Shown here piece by piece: positions 1-5,658 of a DNA stretch of 8,102 nucleotides. How positions within the stretch are numbered: the stretch's first letter is position 1; each line of letters begins with the position of its first letter. A model generated the notes under the pieces. It did no database searches. It worked only from the letters and a program-made list of their open reading frames with translations, and was not told the DNA's origin. Position numbers and translations under genes: made by a program. The stretch comes from Thermoflexus sp. (GTDB lineage Bacteria > Chloroflexota > Anaerolineae > B4-G1 > DUEL01), in assembly GCA_028276215.1 (NCBI GenBank), contig JAPYWT010000094.1:1-8102 (forward strand), read 5' to 3'.

Positions 1-23
1 ACTTTACCCCTGGGGGGTGTGCC

Positions 24-674
24 ATGAAGAGGTGGTGGCGTTCAGGCTATGCGGGATGTCTGCTGGTTGCCCTGTTATGCCTCCTGATTCTATGTGGATG
101 TACTGCCTGCTTCTTCTACTCAACGCAACGGGAACCGGAAATTCCAGTGAATTATCTTTTGCGCAAGCAGTTGGAGGCATTGCCGCCAGGGTGGTCCCTT
201 GCCAGAGGCAGAATAGACGCATCAGATATATGGACCGATACGGATTTCACATGGGCGCGCTGGGCAGTTAATACAAATTTCAACTACAAAGAAAATCCGC
301 AAATATTTATCTCAGAAGAGATTCATGTATTCAGAAGTTCTTTCATGGCAAGGGTTACCCTAAGCCCTTCACCGCGCAGCATATATGCCGGAGAAGGATA
401 CATCCCAGAAGGATGGAGTTATCGTCCCCCGCATGCCAACCGATTTGAGTTTGGGTGTGAGGGTGGAGACGGGGTTGCCCAGCCTGAGCGATGTAGCGTG
501 CTCTTGCGCTACAAAGAATACGTTATCGTCATTTTTACTCCTATCGCGGACTATATGACCTTGGGTGACTTGAAGCGGATATTAGAATTGATTGACCAAG
601 AAATGGCTACCTATCTGCAAAACTCTTCTCTACGCCTCGGCCCGCGGGAGGTACCCTTGTTGCTGGATGAGTGA
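24..674 (+). CDS. Hypothetical membrane-anchored or lipoprotein-like exported protein (216 aa)
   Basis: Not recognised as a known family. The N-terminus has a basic stretch (MKRWWRSGYAG) and then a hydrophobic segment at about residues 12-33. That segment ends in a Cys cluster (C24, C26, C29). LCGC at 23-26 could serve as a degenerate lipobox; otherwise the segment is a signal anchor. The remaining ~185 residues are soluble, aromatic-rich and without obvious repeats, and C145 and C157 could form a disulfide outside the membrane. The start is the ATG preceded by a G-rich run (positions 12-17) at Shine-Dalgarno distance. Codon use is visibly more AT-rich than in the mur genes (many AAA, AGA, ATA and TAT codons), suggesting horizontal acquisition. 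An RHS core fragment follows in the same reading frame just after the stop, so this may be cargo of an RHS locus, possibly an immunity-type or accessory protein. That role is only inferred from position. Confidence 0.72.
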   Translation: MKRWWRSGYAGCLLVALLCLLILCGCTACFFYSTQREPEIPVNYLLRKQLEALPPGWSLARGRIDASDIWTDTDFTWARWAVNTNFNYKENPQIFISEEIHVFRSSFMARVTLSPSPRSIYAGEGYIPEGWSYRPPHANRFEFGCEGGDGVAQPERCSVLLRYKEYVIVIFTPIADYMTLGDLKRILELIDQEMATYLQNSSLRLGPREVPLLLDE

Positions 675-695
675 GTCTTCACCGGGTGTACGAGG

Positions 696-1085
696 AGCAC
701 CGTCCGCAAGTACTATTACGCCGGCGGCCAGCGGGTGGCGATGCGGGTGGGCGGCGCCCTCTACTTCCTGCACGGCGACCATCTGGGGAGCGCGACCTTA
801 ACAACCGGAGCGAGCGGCAACTGGGTAGGGGAGGCCCGCTACACTCCCTACGGGGAGATGCGGCGGGATTATCCTCGTGGGGTCATTCCCACCGACCGCC
901 TCTATACCGGCCAGCGACAGGAAACCTTCGGGCTGTATGACTACCGGGCCCGCTACTACCACCCGGCGCTGGGGCGGTTCGTCAGTGCGGACCCATTGGT
1001 GCCGGAGCCGGGGAATCCGCAGGCGCTGAACCGGTATGCGCATGTCACCAACAACCCGATGAGGTATACCGTGGGCACGGTCTGA
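696..1085 (+). pseudogene. Orphan RHS/YD-repeat core fragment, lacking its N-terminus and C-terminal toxin
   Basis: The translation is a clear RHS-repeat-associated core. Hallmarks in order are STVRKYYYAGGQRVAMRV, then YFLHGDHLGSATLTT, then YTPYGEMR, LYTGQRQE, GLYDYRARYYHPALGRF, SADPLVPEPGNPQALNRY and NNPMRYT. Full RHS proteins are large secreted shells, often over 1000 residues, that encapsulate a variable C-terminal toxin released after a DPxG motif. Here only ~129 codons remain. There is no start codon at the beginning of the homology; GTG 735 and ATG 741 are internal. The sequence leaves the consensus after NNPMRYT, where DPxG is expected, and ends with VGTV and a stop. It shares the reading frame of the upstream gene, separated from it by the stop at 672-674. 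It is best read as a remnant left by recombination between RHS copies, or as a displaced RHS tip that has lost its toxin. Confidence 0.88.
1068..1081. repeat. Perfect short palindrome at the RHS break point
   Basis: ACCGTGGGCACGGT has two 6-base arms around a 2-base centre. It sits where the RHS homology ends and overlaps the terminal codons. An A-rich then T-rich stretch follows (1085-1098), so it could form a weak hairpin, but the loop is too short for a good intrinsic terminator. It may mark a recombination or insertion scar. Low certainty. Confidence 0.35.
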
Positions 1086-1101
1086 AAAATCTTCTTTGTG
1101 C

Positions 1102-1107
1102 AGGAGG
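1102..1107 (+). promoter_or_regulatory. Ribosome binding site AGGAGG of the small conserved gene
   Basis: AGGAGG lies 5 bases before ATG 1113. It decides the start in favour of this ATG over the in-frame GTG at 1098, which would place the site inside the coding sequence. Confidence 0.8.
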
Positions 1108-1112
1108 AAAGC

Positions 1113-1340
1113 ATGAGCGCTTCCCTTCTCTGGTTTGACGACAACCCCTACAGGGGAATCGGCGAGAAAATCCAGCGGGCAGTGGCCCGCTACCAGCAGA
1201 AGTACGGCCAGCGGCCGAAGGTCTGCTTTGTGCACCCTATCCTGCTGGGTGGGAACGGCCACGCCCAACCGACGCGGGTCGGCGAGGTGGAGGTCCGCCC
1301 TTCTCGCGCCGTCCTTCCGGACCACATCTGGCTGGTCTGA
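1113..1340 (+). CDS. Small conserved hypothetical protein (75 aa)
   Basis: Function unknown. The protein begins MSASLLWFDDNPYRGIGEKI, continues with RAVARYQQKYGQRPKVCFVHP, and ends PSRAVLPDHIWLV. The pattern is a hydrophobic strand with WFDDNP, an amphipathic helix with ARYQQKYG, a CFVHP strand and a terminal VLPDHIW strand. It resembles a family of short hypothetical proteins that I recall from Chloroflexota genomes, but I cannot name a domain with certainty. The ideal Shine-Dalgarno and compact, Trp/His-containing sequence argue for a real gene. It ends 10 bases before murD, so the two are probably cotranscribed or the gene now supplies murD transcription. The preceding RHS fragment ends 27 bases upstream. 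The conserved-looking motif VCFVHP could be a binding or structural element. No transmembrane segment or signal peptide is visible. Confidence 0.72.
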   Translation: MSASLLWFDDNPYRGIGEKIQRAVARYQQKYGQRPKVCFVHPILLGGNGHAQPTRVGEVEVRPSRAVLPDHIWLV

Positions 1341-1350
1341 CAGCGGCAGA

Positions 1351-2778
1351 ATGACCCGATCGGCGTCTCATCTGCGTTCATTGGCGCCCGATTCGCCCAC
1401 CCGCGACCTGGCCGGGAAGCGGGTGGTGGTCCTGGGGCTGGCCCGCCAGGGGGTGGCGATGGCCCGCTTCCTGGCCCGCGCCGGGGCCCAGGTCACCGTC
1501 TCCGACCTGAAGACGAAGGCGGAACTGGCCGACGCGCTGGCGGCGCTGGCCGACCTGCCCGTCCGCTACGCCCTGGGCGGCCACCCGATGTCGCTCCTGC
1601 GGGGGGCCGACCTGATCTGCGTCAGCGGCGGGGTGCCGCTGGACATCCCGCTGCTGGTGGAGGCGCGACGGAAGGGCATCCCGCTGGCCAGCGACGCGCA
1701 ACTCTTCCTGGAACGCTGCCCGGCGACCGTCATCGGCATCACCGGCTCCGCGGGCAAGACGACGACAACGGCGCTGGTGGGGGAGATGGGCCGGGCCGCC
1801 GGGCGCCCCACCTGGGTCGGCGGGAACATCGGCAACCCACTCCTGGACGACCTGGAGCGCATCGTGCCGGGCGACCTGGTGGTGATGGAACTCTCCAGTT
1901 TCCAACTGGAACTGGTGACGGTGAGCCCGCCGGTGGCCGCGGTGCTCAACATCACGCCCAACCACCTGGACCGGCACGGGACGATGGAGGCGTACATCGC
2001 GGCCAAGAAGCGCATCGTCGCCTTCCAGCGGCCGGAGGACTGGGCCGTCCTGGGGTTTGACGACGCCAACGCCCGCGCGCTGGCACTGGAGACGCCCGCC
2101 CGCGTCGTCTTCTTCAGCCGCGGGGTCCAGGTGGACCAGGGGGCCTACAGGACCAACGGCCAACTGGCCCTGCGGCTGGGAGGCCGGGAGGAGGTCATCT
2201 GCGACCGGGCGGAGGTCCGCCTGCGGGGGGAGCACAACCTGCTGAACGTCCTGGCGGCCTGCGCGCTGGCAGGCGTGGTGGGCGTGCCGGTGGAGGCGAT
2301 GCGGCAGGTCATTCGGACCTTCCCCGGCGTGGAGCACCGGCTGGAGTTCGTTCGGGAGTGGCGCGGAATCCAGTGGTACGATGATTCCATCGCCACCGCG
2401 CCGGAACGGGTTCTGGCGGCGCTGCAGTCGTTCACCGAGCCCATTGTCCTGCTGGCGGGGGGTCGGGATAAGAAGTTGCCCTGGGAGGAGTTCGCTCAGG
2501 AGGCCGTCCAGCGGGTCCGCTACCTCATCACCTTCGGCGAGGCGGGGGAGATGATCGCCGGGAAGGTGGAGGAGGCGGCGCGGACGATGTCGGGTCGGCT
2601 GGAGGGAATCCAGCGGGTGCGGACGCTGGAGGAGGCGGTGGAGGCCGCCGCGCGGGCCGCCCGTCCGGGGGACGTGGTGCTCCTCTCCCCCGGCGGCACC
2701 AGTTTTGACGCCTTCCGGGACTTCGCCCACCGGGGCGACCGGTTTAAAGAATTAGTACGGGCATTGGAAGGAGGGTAA
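1351..2778 (+). CDS. murD: UDP-N-acetylmuramoyl-L-alanine--D-glutamate ligase MurD
   Basis: A cytoplasmic ATP-dependent Mur ligase that adds D-Glu to UDP-MurNAc-L-Ala in peptidoglycan precursor synthesis. The 475 residues show all three Mur domains. The N-terminal UDP-binding Rossmann domain carries GKRVVVLGLARQG (22-34). The central ATPase domain has the P-loop GSAGKTTTT (132-140), GGNIGNPLL (157-165), the MELSSFQLELV block (179-189) and NITPNHLDRHG (200-210) before AAKKRI, whose lysine matches the carbamylated position in MurD. GEHNLLN (293-299) follows. The C-terminal domain has FPGVEHRLEF (324-333), DDSIAT (344-349), LLAGGRDKKLPW (367-378) and LSPGGTSFDAF (445-455). DSIAT replaces the E. 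coli DSKATN type, a variant known in several phyla. The start ATG 1351 gives a ~20-residue lead before the fold and has no clear Shine-Dalgarno; TTG 1381 is an alternative. The stop abuts a repeat element. Confidence 0.96.
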   Translation: MTRSASHLRSLAPDSPTRDLAGKRVVVLGLARQGVAMARFLARAGAQVTVSDLKTKAELADALAALADLPVRYALGGHPMSLLRGADLICVSGGVPLDIPLLVEARRKGIPLASDAQLFLERCPATVIGITGSAGKTTTTALVGEMGRAAGRPTWVGGNIGNPLLDDLERIVPGDLVVMELSSFQLELVTVSPPVAAVLNITPNHLDRHGTMEAYIAAKKRIVAFQRPEDWAVLGFDDANARALALETPARVVFFSRGVQVDQGAYRTNGQLALRLGGREEVICDRAEVRLRGEHNLLNVLAACALAGVVGVPVEAMRQVIRTFPGVEHRLEFVREWRGIQWYDDSIATAPERVLAALQSFTEPIVLLAGGRDKKLPWEEFAQEAVQRVRYLITFGEAGEMIAGKVEEAARTMSGRLEGIQRVRTLEEAVEAAARAARPGDVVLLSPGGTSFDAFRDFAHRGDRFKELVRALEGG

Positions 2779-2856
2779 CCACAAAGACACGAAGACACGA
2801 AGTTTAATTAAAAAATTAACAATTAACAATTCTTTGTGTCTTGGTGTCTTGGTGGT
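2778..2856. repeat. Imperfect inverted-repeat element filling the murD-ftsW gap
   Basis: The left arm at 2778-2803 (ACCACAAAGACACGAAGACA...) and the right arm at 2831-2856, read in reverse complement (ACCACCAAGACACCAAGACA...), agree at 22 of 26 positions. An AT-rich loop containing two copies of TTAACAAT-like sequence lies between them. Each arm is built from short GACAC(C/G)AA units. The element begins on the last base of the murD stop codon and ends 7 bases before the ftsW ATG, so it is essentially the whole spacer. It has no coding capacity. A related element lies between ftsW and murG. It could form a long hairpin in the mRNA between the two genes. Confidence 0.85.
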
Positions 2857-2863
2857 TTTTCCT

Positions 2864-4054
2864 ATGACAAGAGACTCACGACCGCCGGATTATGTGCTGA
2901 TGCTCTCGGTGGCGGCCCTGGTGATGGTGGGGCTGCTGATGGTCTACAGCACCACCTTTGACTGGGGCTACGGCCAGTACGGTGACCCCCTCTACTGGCT
3001 CAAGCGGCACGTCCTGTGGCTGGCCCTGGGGGTCGCGGTGGCCGTCGCGCTGGCCCGTATAGACTACACCCTCTGGCGAGACTGGGCCGTGCCGCTCCTG
3101 GGCGGGACGCTGATCCTGCTGTTGCTGGTGCTGATCCTGGGGCGTCCCCAGGGAGGGATGCAGCGCGCCCTGCTGGGGAGTTCCGTCCAGCCCGGCGAAC
3201 TGGCGAAGGTCGCAACGGTCATCTACGCCGCCGCCTGGGCATCGTCCAAAGGGGAGCGGATCCGCGACCTGACCTACGGCCTGATCCCCTTTTCGGTCTG
3301 GATGGGGCTGGTGGCGGGACTGGTCGCTCTGCAGCCGGACCTGAGCACGATGGCCGTGATTGTCGTGGCGGGCTTCGTCGTCTTCTTTCTCTCCGGTGCG
3401 CACATCGGCCAGTTGTTCGTCGCCGGGCTGATGGGCGGGGCCGTCTTCTGGGGGCTGGTGACGGTGTATCCCCACGCGCACGAGCGGCTGGAGGCGTTCC
3501 TGGCGGGGCTGAGGGACCCGTCGCTCCTGCCGTACCACCCGCTGCAGGCGCTCTATGCGCTGGCCAGCGGCGGCCTCTTCGGCACAGGACTGGGGGAGGG
3601 ACGGGTGAAGTTCTACCTGCCCGCGGCCCACACCGACGCCGTTTTCGCCGTTATCGGGGAGGAACTGGGGCTGGTTGGGTGTCTCCTGGTGGTCGGGCTG
3701 TTCGGGGTGCTGGCCTGGCGGGGCTTCCGCATCGCGCTGCGGGCACGGGACGGCTTTGGGGGTCTGCTGGCGGCCGGGCTGACGGCGCTCCTGGTCTTCC
3801 AGGCCATTTTCAATATGGGGGTCATCGTATCGCTGCTGCCGTTCACGGGGACGAATCTACCCTTCATCGGGGTCGGCGGCTCCTCACTGGTGACCTCGCT
3901 GGCGGCGGTGGGGCTTCTGGAGAGCGTCGCGCGGGGGCGTCCGCCCCGCCGCTGGAAGGGCGAGGAGGTCCAACCGCAGTATGATTTACCACGAAGACAC
4001 CAAGACACAAAGTTCAATCATCCACAAAGGACACGAAGGGACATAAAGGAGTAA
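2864..4054 (+). CDS. ftsW: SEDS-family septal peptidoglycan glycosyltransferase FtsW
   Basis: A polytopic inner-membrane protein that polymerises lipid II at the septum with a partner class B PBP. The 396 residues contain about ten hydrophobic segments and SEDS signatures: QPGELAKVA (109-117), LQPDLSTMAV (156-165), HPLQALYALASGGLFGTGLG (225-244), KFYLPAAHTDAVFAVIGEEL (249-268) and the terminal LPFIGVGGSSLV (332-343). Calling it FtsW rather than RodA rests on the mur/fts neighbourhood and the HTDAVFAVIGEELG form. The start is ATG 2864. The upstream in-frame TTG at 2834 would add ten residues translated from the repeat arm and is unlikely. No Shine-Dalgarno is visible except a weak GGTGG 8 bases upstream, inside the repeat. 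The last ~24 residues (from about Y373) are strongly basic and translated from the next repeat element, so the native C-terminus near the ARGRPPRRW region has probably been replaced. Confidence 0.95.
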   Translation: MTRDSRPPDYVLMLSVAALVMVGLLMVYSTTFDWGYGQYGDPLYWLKRHVLWLALGVAVAVALARIDYTLWRDWAVPLLGGTLILLLLVLILGRPQGGMQRALLGSSVQPGELAKVATVIYAAAWASSKGERIRDLTYGLIPFSVWMGLVAGLVALQPDLSTMAVIVVAGFVVFFLSGAHIGQLFVAGLMGGAVFWGLVTVYPHAHERLEAFLAGLRDPSLLPYHPLQALYALASGGLFGTGLGEGRVKFYLPAAHTDAVFAVIGEELGLVGCLLVVGLFGVLAWRGFRIALRARDGFGGLLAAGLTALLVFQAIFNMGVIVSLLPFTGTNLPFIGVGGSSLVTSLAAVGLLESVARGRPPRRWKGEEVQPQYDLPRRHQDTKFNHPQRTRRDIKE

Positions 4055-4168
4055 CTGTTCAGCCTCACCCCACCCCCAGCGGCTTCGCCGCTGCCGCCGC
4101 AGGCGGCGGGAGTGGAGTGAGGAAGCCTGAATAGTTACAAAACTTCGTGTCTTCGTGCCTTTTTGGTT
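3988..4168. repeat. Second inverted-repeat element of the ACCACxAAGACAC type, with nested insertion
   Basis: The left arm at 3987-4014 (ACCACGAAGACACCAAGACA...) pairs with 4141-4168 in reverse complement, matching at about 22 of 28 positions. A second, degenerate block of the same units lies at about 4021-4050 (CCACAAAGGACACGAAGG). The arms belong to the same family as the element between murD and ftsW. Its left part is translated as the tail of FtsW, and its right part ends about 28 bases before murG. A separate 88-bp palindrome sits between the arms, which looks like one repeat inserted into another. Confidence 0.82.
4051..4138. repeat. 88-bp palindromic repeat nested in the ftsW-murG spacer
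   Basis: The ends GTAACTGTTCA (4051-4061) and TGAATAGTTAC (4128-4138) are inverted copies matching at 10 of 11 positions. Next inside, AGCCTCACCCCACCCCC pairs imperfectly with GGGAGTGGAGTGAGGAAGCC. The centre holds two strong hairpins: CAGCGGC/GCCGCTG around TTC (4077-4093) and GCCGCC/GGCGGC around GCA (4093-4107). The ftsW stop codon (4052-4054) is inside the left end. It may form a stable cruciform or mRNA structure between ftsW and murG. It lacks a T-tract, so it is not a classical intrinsic terminator. Confidence 0.8.
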
Positions 4169-4195
4169 CCGTATACCTTTGCGGTGAGGGCTGGG

Positions 4196-5287
4196 ATGTT
4201 TCTCTGGATGGCCGGTGGGGGAACGGGCGGGCACGTCTATCCGGGGCTGGCCGTTCTGGAGGCGCTGAGGGACCTGGGGCCGGTGGACGTGCTCTACGTG
4301 GGCGGCCGGGGCAGCGTGGAGGAGCGGCTGGCGGCCCGCGCGGGGCTTCCCTTCGCCGGGATACCGGCCGGGGGGCTGCACGGGCTGGCGCCCTGGCGAG
4401 CCGCGCGCAATCTGGTCAAACTGGCGCTGGGAGTCTTTACCGCACTGCGGTTGGGTCGCCGTCGCCGGCCGGACGTCCTCTTCGTCACCGGCGGGTATGC
4501 CAGCGTGCCGGTGGCGCTGGCGGCGTGGGCCTTGCGGGTGCCCATTCTGCTCTACCTGCCGGACATTGAGCCGGGGCTGGCGGTGCGGTTCATCGCCCGT
4601 CTGGCCACCCGCATCGGGGTGACGGTGGAGGACTCGCGGGCTTTCCTGCCGGCCTGCAAGGTGGTGGTGACGGGCTACCCGGTCCGGCCGGAGTTCGCCG
4701 GGATAGAGCGGGCGGCGGCGCGGGCGGCGCTGGGGCTACCGGACGGGGAGCCGGTGCTTTTGGCCTTCGGGGGCAGCACGGGCGCCCGGAGTATCAACCA
4801 GGCAGTGGTGGAGAACCTGGAGGTCCTGTTGGAGGTGGCGCACGTGGTCCACATCAGTGGGGAGCGGGACTGGCCCTGGGTGGCGGCGCGGGCGGACACC
4901 CTTCCGGCCCCCGCGCGGGGCCGCTACCACCCGTCCCCGTATCTGCACGGCGCGGCGATGGGGCAGGCGCTGGCGGCGGCGGACCTGGCAGTCTGTCGGG
5001 CCGGGGCGTCCACGCTGGGGGAGTTGCCGTACTTCGGCCTGCCGGCCGTCCTGGTGCCCTACCCGTACGCCTGGCGCTACCAGCGGGTGAACGCAGAATG
5101 GCTGGCCTCGCGCGGCGCGGTGGTCATTCTGGAGGACGCGCGGCTGAAGGATGAGTTGGTGCCGACGGTGCGGTCGCTGCTGGGGGATTCGGCGCATCTT
5201 TCGGAGATGCGGGAACGCGCGCGGGCCCTGGCCCGTCCCGATGCAGCAGGACATCTGGCCCAGTTATTGGTAGAGATCAGGGGGTGA
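4196..5287 (+). CDS. murG: UDP-GlcNAc:undecaprenyl-PP-MurNAc-pentapeptide GlcNAc transferase MurG
   Basis: A GT28-family, membrane-associated GT-B enzyme that adds GlcNAc to lipid I to give lipid II, the substrate of FtsW. The 363 residues carry the glycine-rich GGGTGGHVYPGLA loop (7-19, with H13 at the proposed catalytic position), VTGGYASVPVALAA (98-111), FGGSTGARSINQAV (191-204) and the donor-binding CRAGASTLGELPYFGLPAVL (267-286), followed by PYPYAWRYQRVNAEWL. The usual HEQN(xx)G segment after the second G-rich motif is replaced by LYLPDIEPGLAVR (119-131), so the canonical His and Asn are absent. The rest of the fold is intact, so the enzyme is probably active. ATG 4196 is preceded by GAGGG at 5-base spacing. 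GTG 4184 is a possible alternative that adds four residues. TTG 4163 would start inside the repeat arm. Confidence 0.95.
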   Translation: MFLWMAGGGTGGHVYPGLAVLEALRDLGPVDVLYVGGRGSVEERLAARAGLPFAGIPAGGLHGLAPWRAARNLVKLALGVFTALRLGRRRRPDVLFVTGGYASVPVALAAWALRVPILLYLPDIEPGLAVRFIARLATRIGVTVEDSRAFLPACKVVVTGYPVRPEFAGIERAAARAALGLPDGEPVLLAFGGSTGARSINQAVVENLEVLLEVAHVVHISGERDWPWVAARADTLPAPARGRYHPSPYLHGAAMGQALAAADLAVCRAGASTLGELPYFGLPAVLVPYPYAWRYQRVNAEWLASRGAVVILEDARLKDELVPTVRSLLGDSAHLSEMRERARALARPDAAGHLAQLLVEIRG

Positions 5288-5290
5288 AAA

Positions 5291-5575
5291 ATGCAAACGG
5301 TGTCGCTCAAATTGGAGTTTCCTACCGAATTGTTGGCCCTTTTGCGGAAGTCCCGGCGGGAGATGGAAAGAGATGCTCAAATCTGGATCGCGCTGGAATT
5401 GTTCCGGCAACGGAAGGTGTCGGCAGGCAAGGCGGCTGAACTTGCGGGGCTCAGTCTTTCGGAATTTATGGACATCTCCCGGCAACATGGAGTAGAATGG
5501 GTGTCTTACACGGATGAGGAGTTAGAGGCTGAGATTCAGAATGCCAGACATCTGGGAGCGCAGGTACGGAAATGA
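5291..5575 (+). CDS. UPF0175 family antitoxin-like protein (94 aa)
   Basis: A small DNA-binding-like protein that matches the UPF0175 pattern throughout. It has a β-strand start VSLKLEFPTELLALL, an amphipathic helix, then IALELFRQRKVSAGKAAELA and GLSLSEFMDISRQHGVEWV (the helix-turn-helix-like core, about residues 33-70), and an acidic YTDEELEAEI tail. UPF0175 genes usually stand immediately upstream of a DUF3368 PIN-like gene and are considered the antitoxin of that pair. Here the ATG lies 3 bases after the murG stop with AGGGGG 6 bases upstream, and the stop overlaps the start of a truncated DUF3368 gene (ATGA). The gene appears intact although its toxin partner is not. Its base composition is more AT-rich than the flanking mur genes, consistent with insertion into the cluster. 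It may autoregulate or bind nearby DNA, but no operator was identified. Confidence 0.88.
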   Translation: MQTVSLKLEFPTELLALLRKSRREMERDAQIWIALELFRQRKVSAGKAAELAGLSLSEFMDISRQHGVEWVSYTDEELEAEIQNARHLGAQVRK

Positions 5576-5658
5576 GCACTGTAGTTGCTGATTCAAGCCC
5601 GCTGATTGCGCTTACCAGAGTTGAGTTGATTGTTTCCGCCTATCAGGGGGAGCCATGA
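5572..5658 (+). pseudogene. Truncated DUF3368 (PIN-like, VapC-type) toxin remnant
   Basis: The start codon overlaps the UPF0175 stop (ATGA). The 28-residue product begins MSTVVADSSPLIALTRVELI, which is the N-terminal strand and active-site beginning of DUF3368/PIN-like proteins, including the first acidic residue (D7 in VVADSSPLIAL). Family members are usually about 150 residues, so most of the fold and the other catalytic acids are missing. After VELI the sequence switches to VSAYQGEP and stops at a TGA that overlaps the next ATG. The deletion has fused the toxin start to the region just upstream of the CvpA-like gene, including its G-rich ribosome binding site. The product cannot be an active nuclease. 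The ORF could still serve as a translational relay between its neighbours. Confidence 0.82.

Noticed and set aside
1135..1350. N-terminal extension of MurD from the upstream ATG at 1135
   Set aside because: The extra 72 residues are the +1 frame of the small conserved gene at 1113-1340 and do not match the Mur ligase fold.
1378..2730. Long open frame of 450 codons on the minus strand opposite murD
   Set aside because: Its composition is rich in Arg, His, Gln and Pro as expected of a shadow frame in GC-rich DNA, and the + strand frame is an unambiguous MurD.
3016..3984. 322-codon + strand frame overlapping ftsW
   Set aside because: It is a Gly/Arg/Ala-rich shadow frame; the ftsW frame carries the SEDS motifs and membrane segments.
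4077..4110. Intrinsic terminator between ftsW and murG
   Set aside because: The hairpins are strong but not followed by a T-tract, and stopping transcription here would separate murG from ftsW; the structure is better explained by the palindromic repeat.
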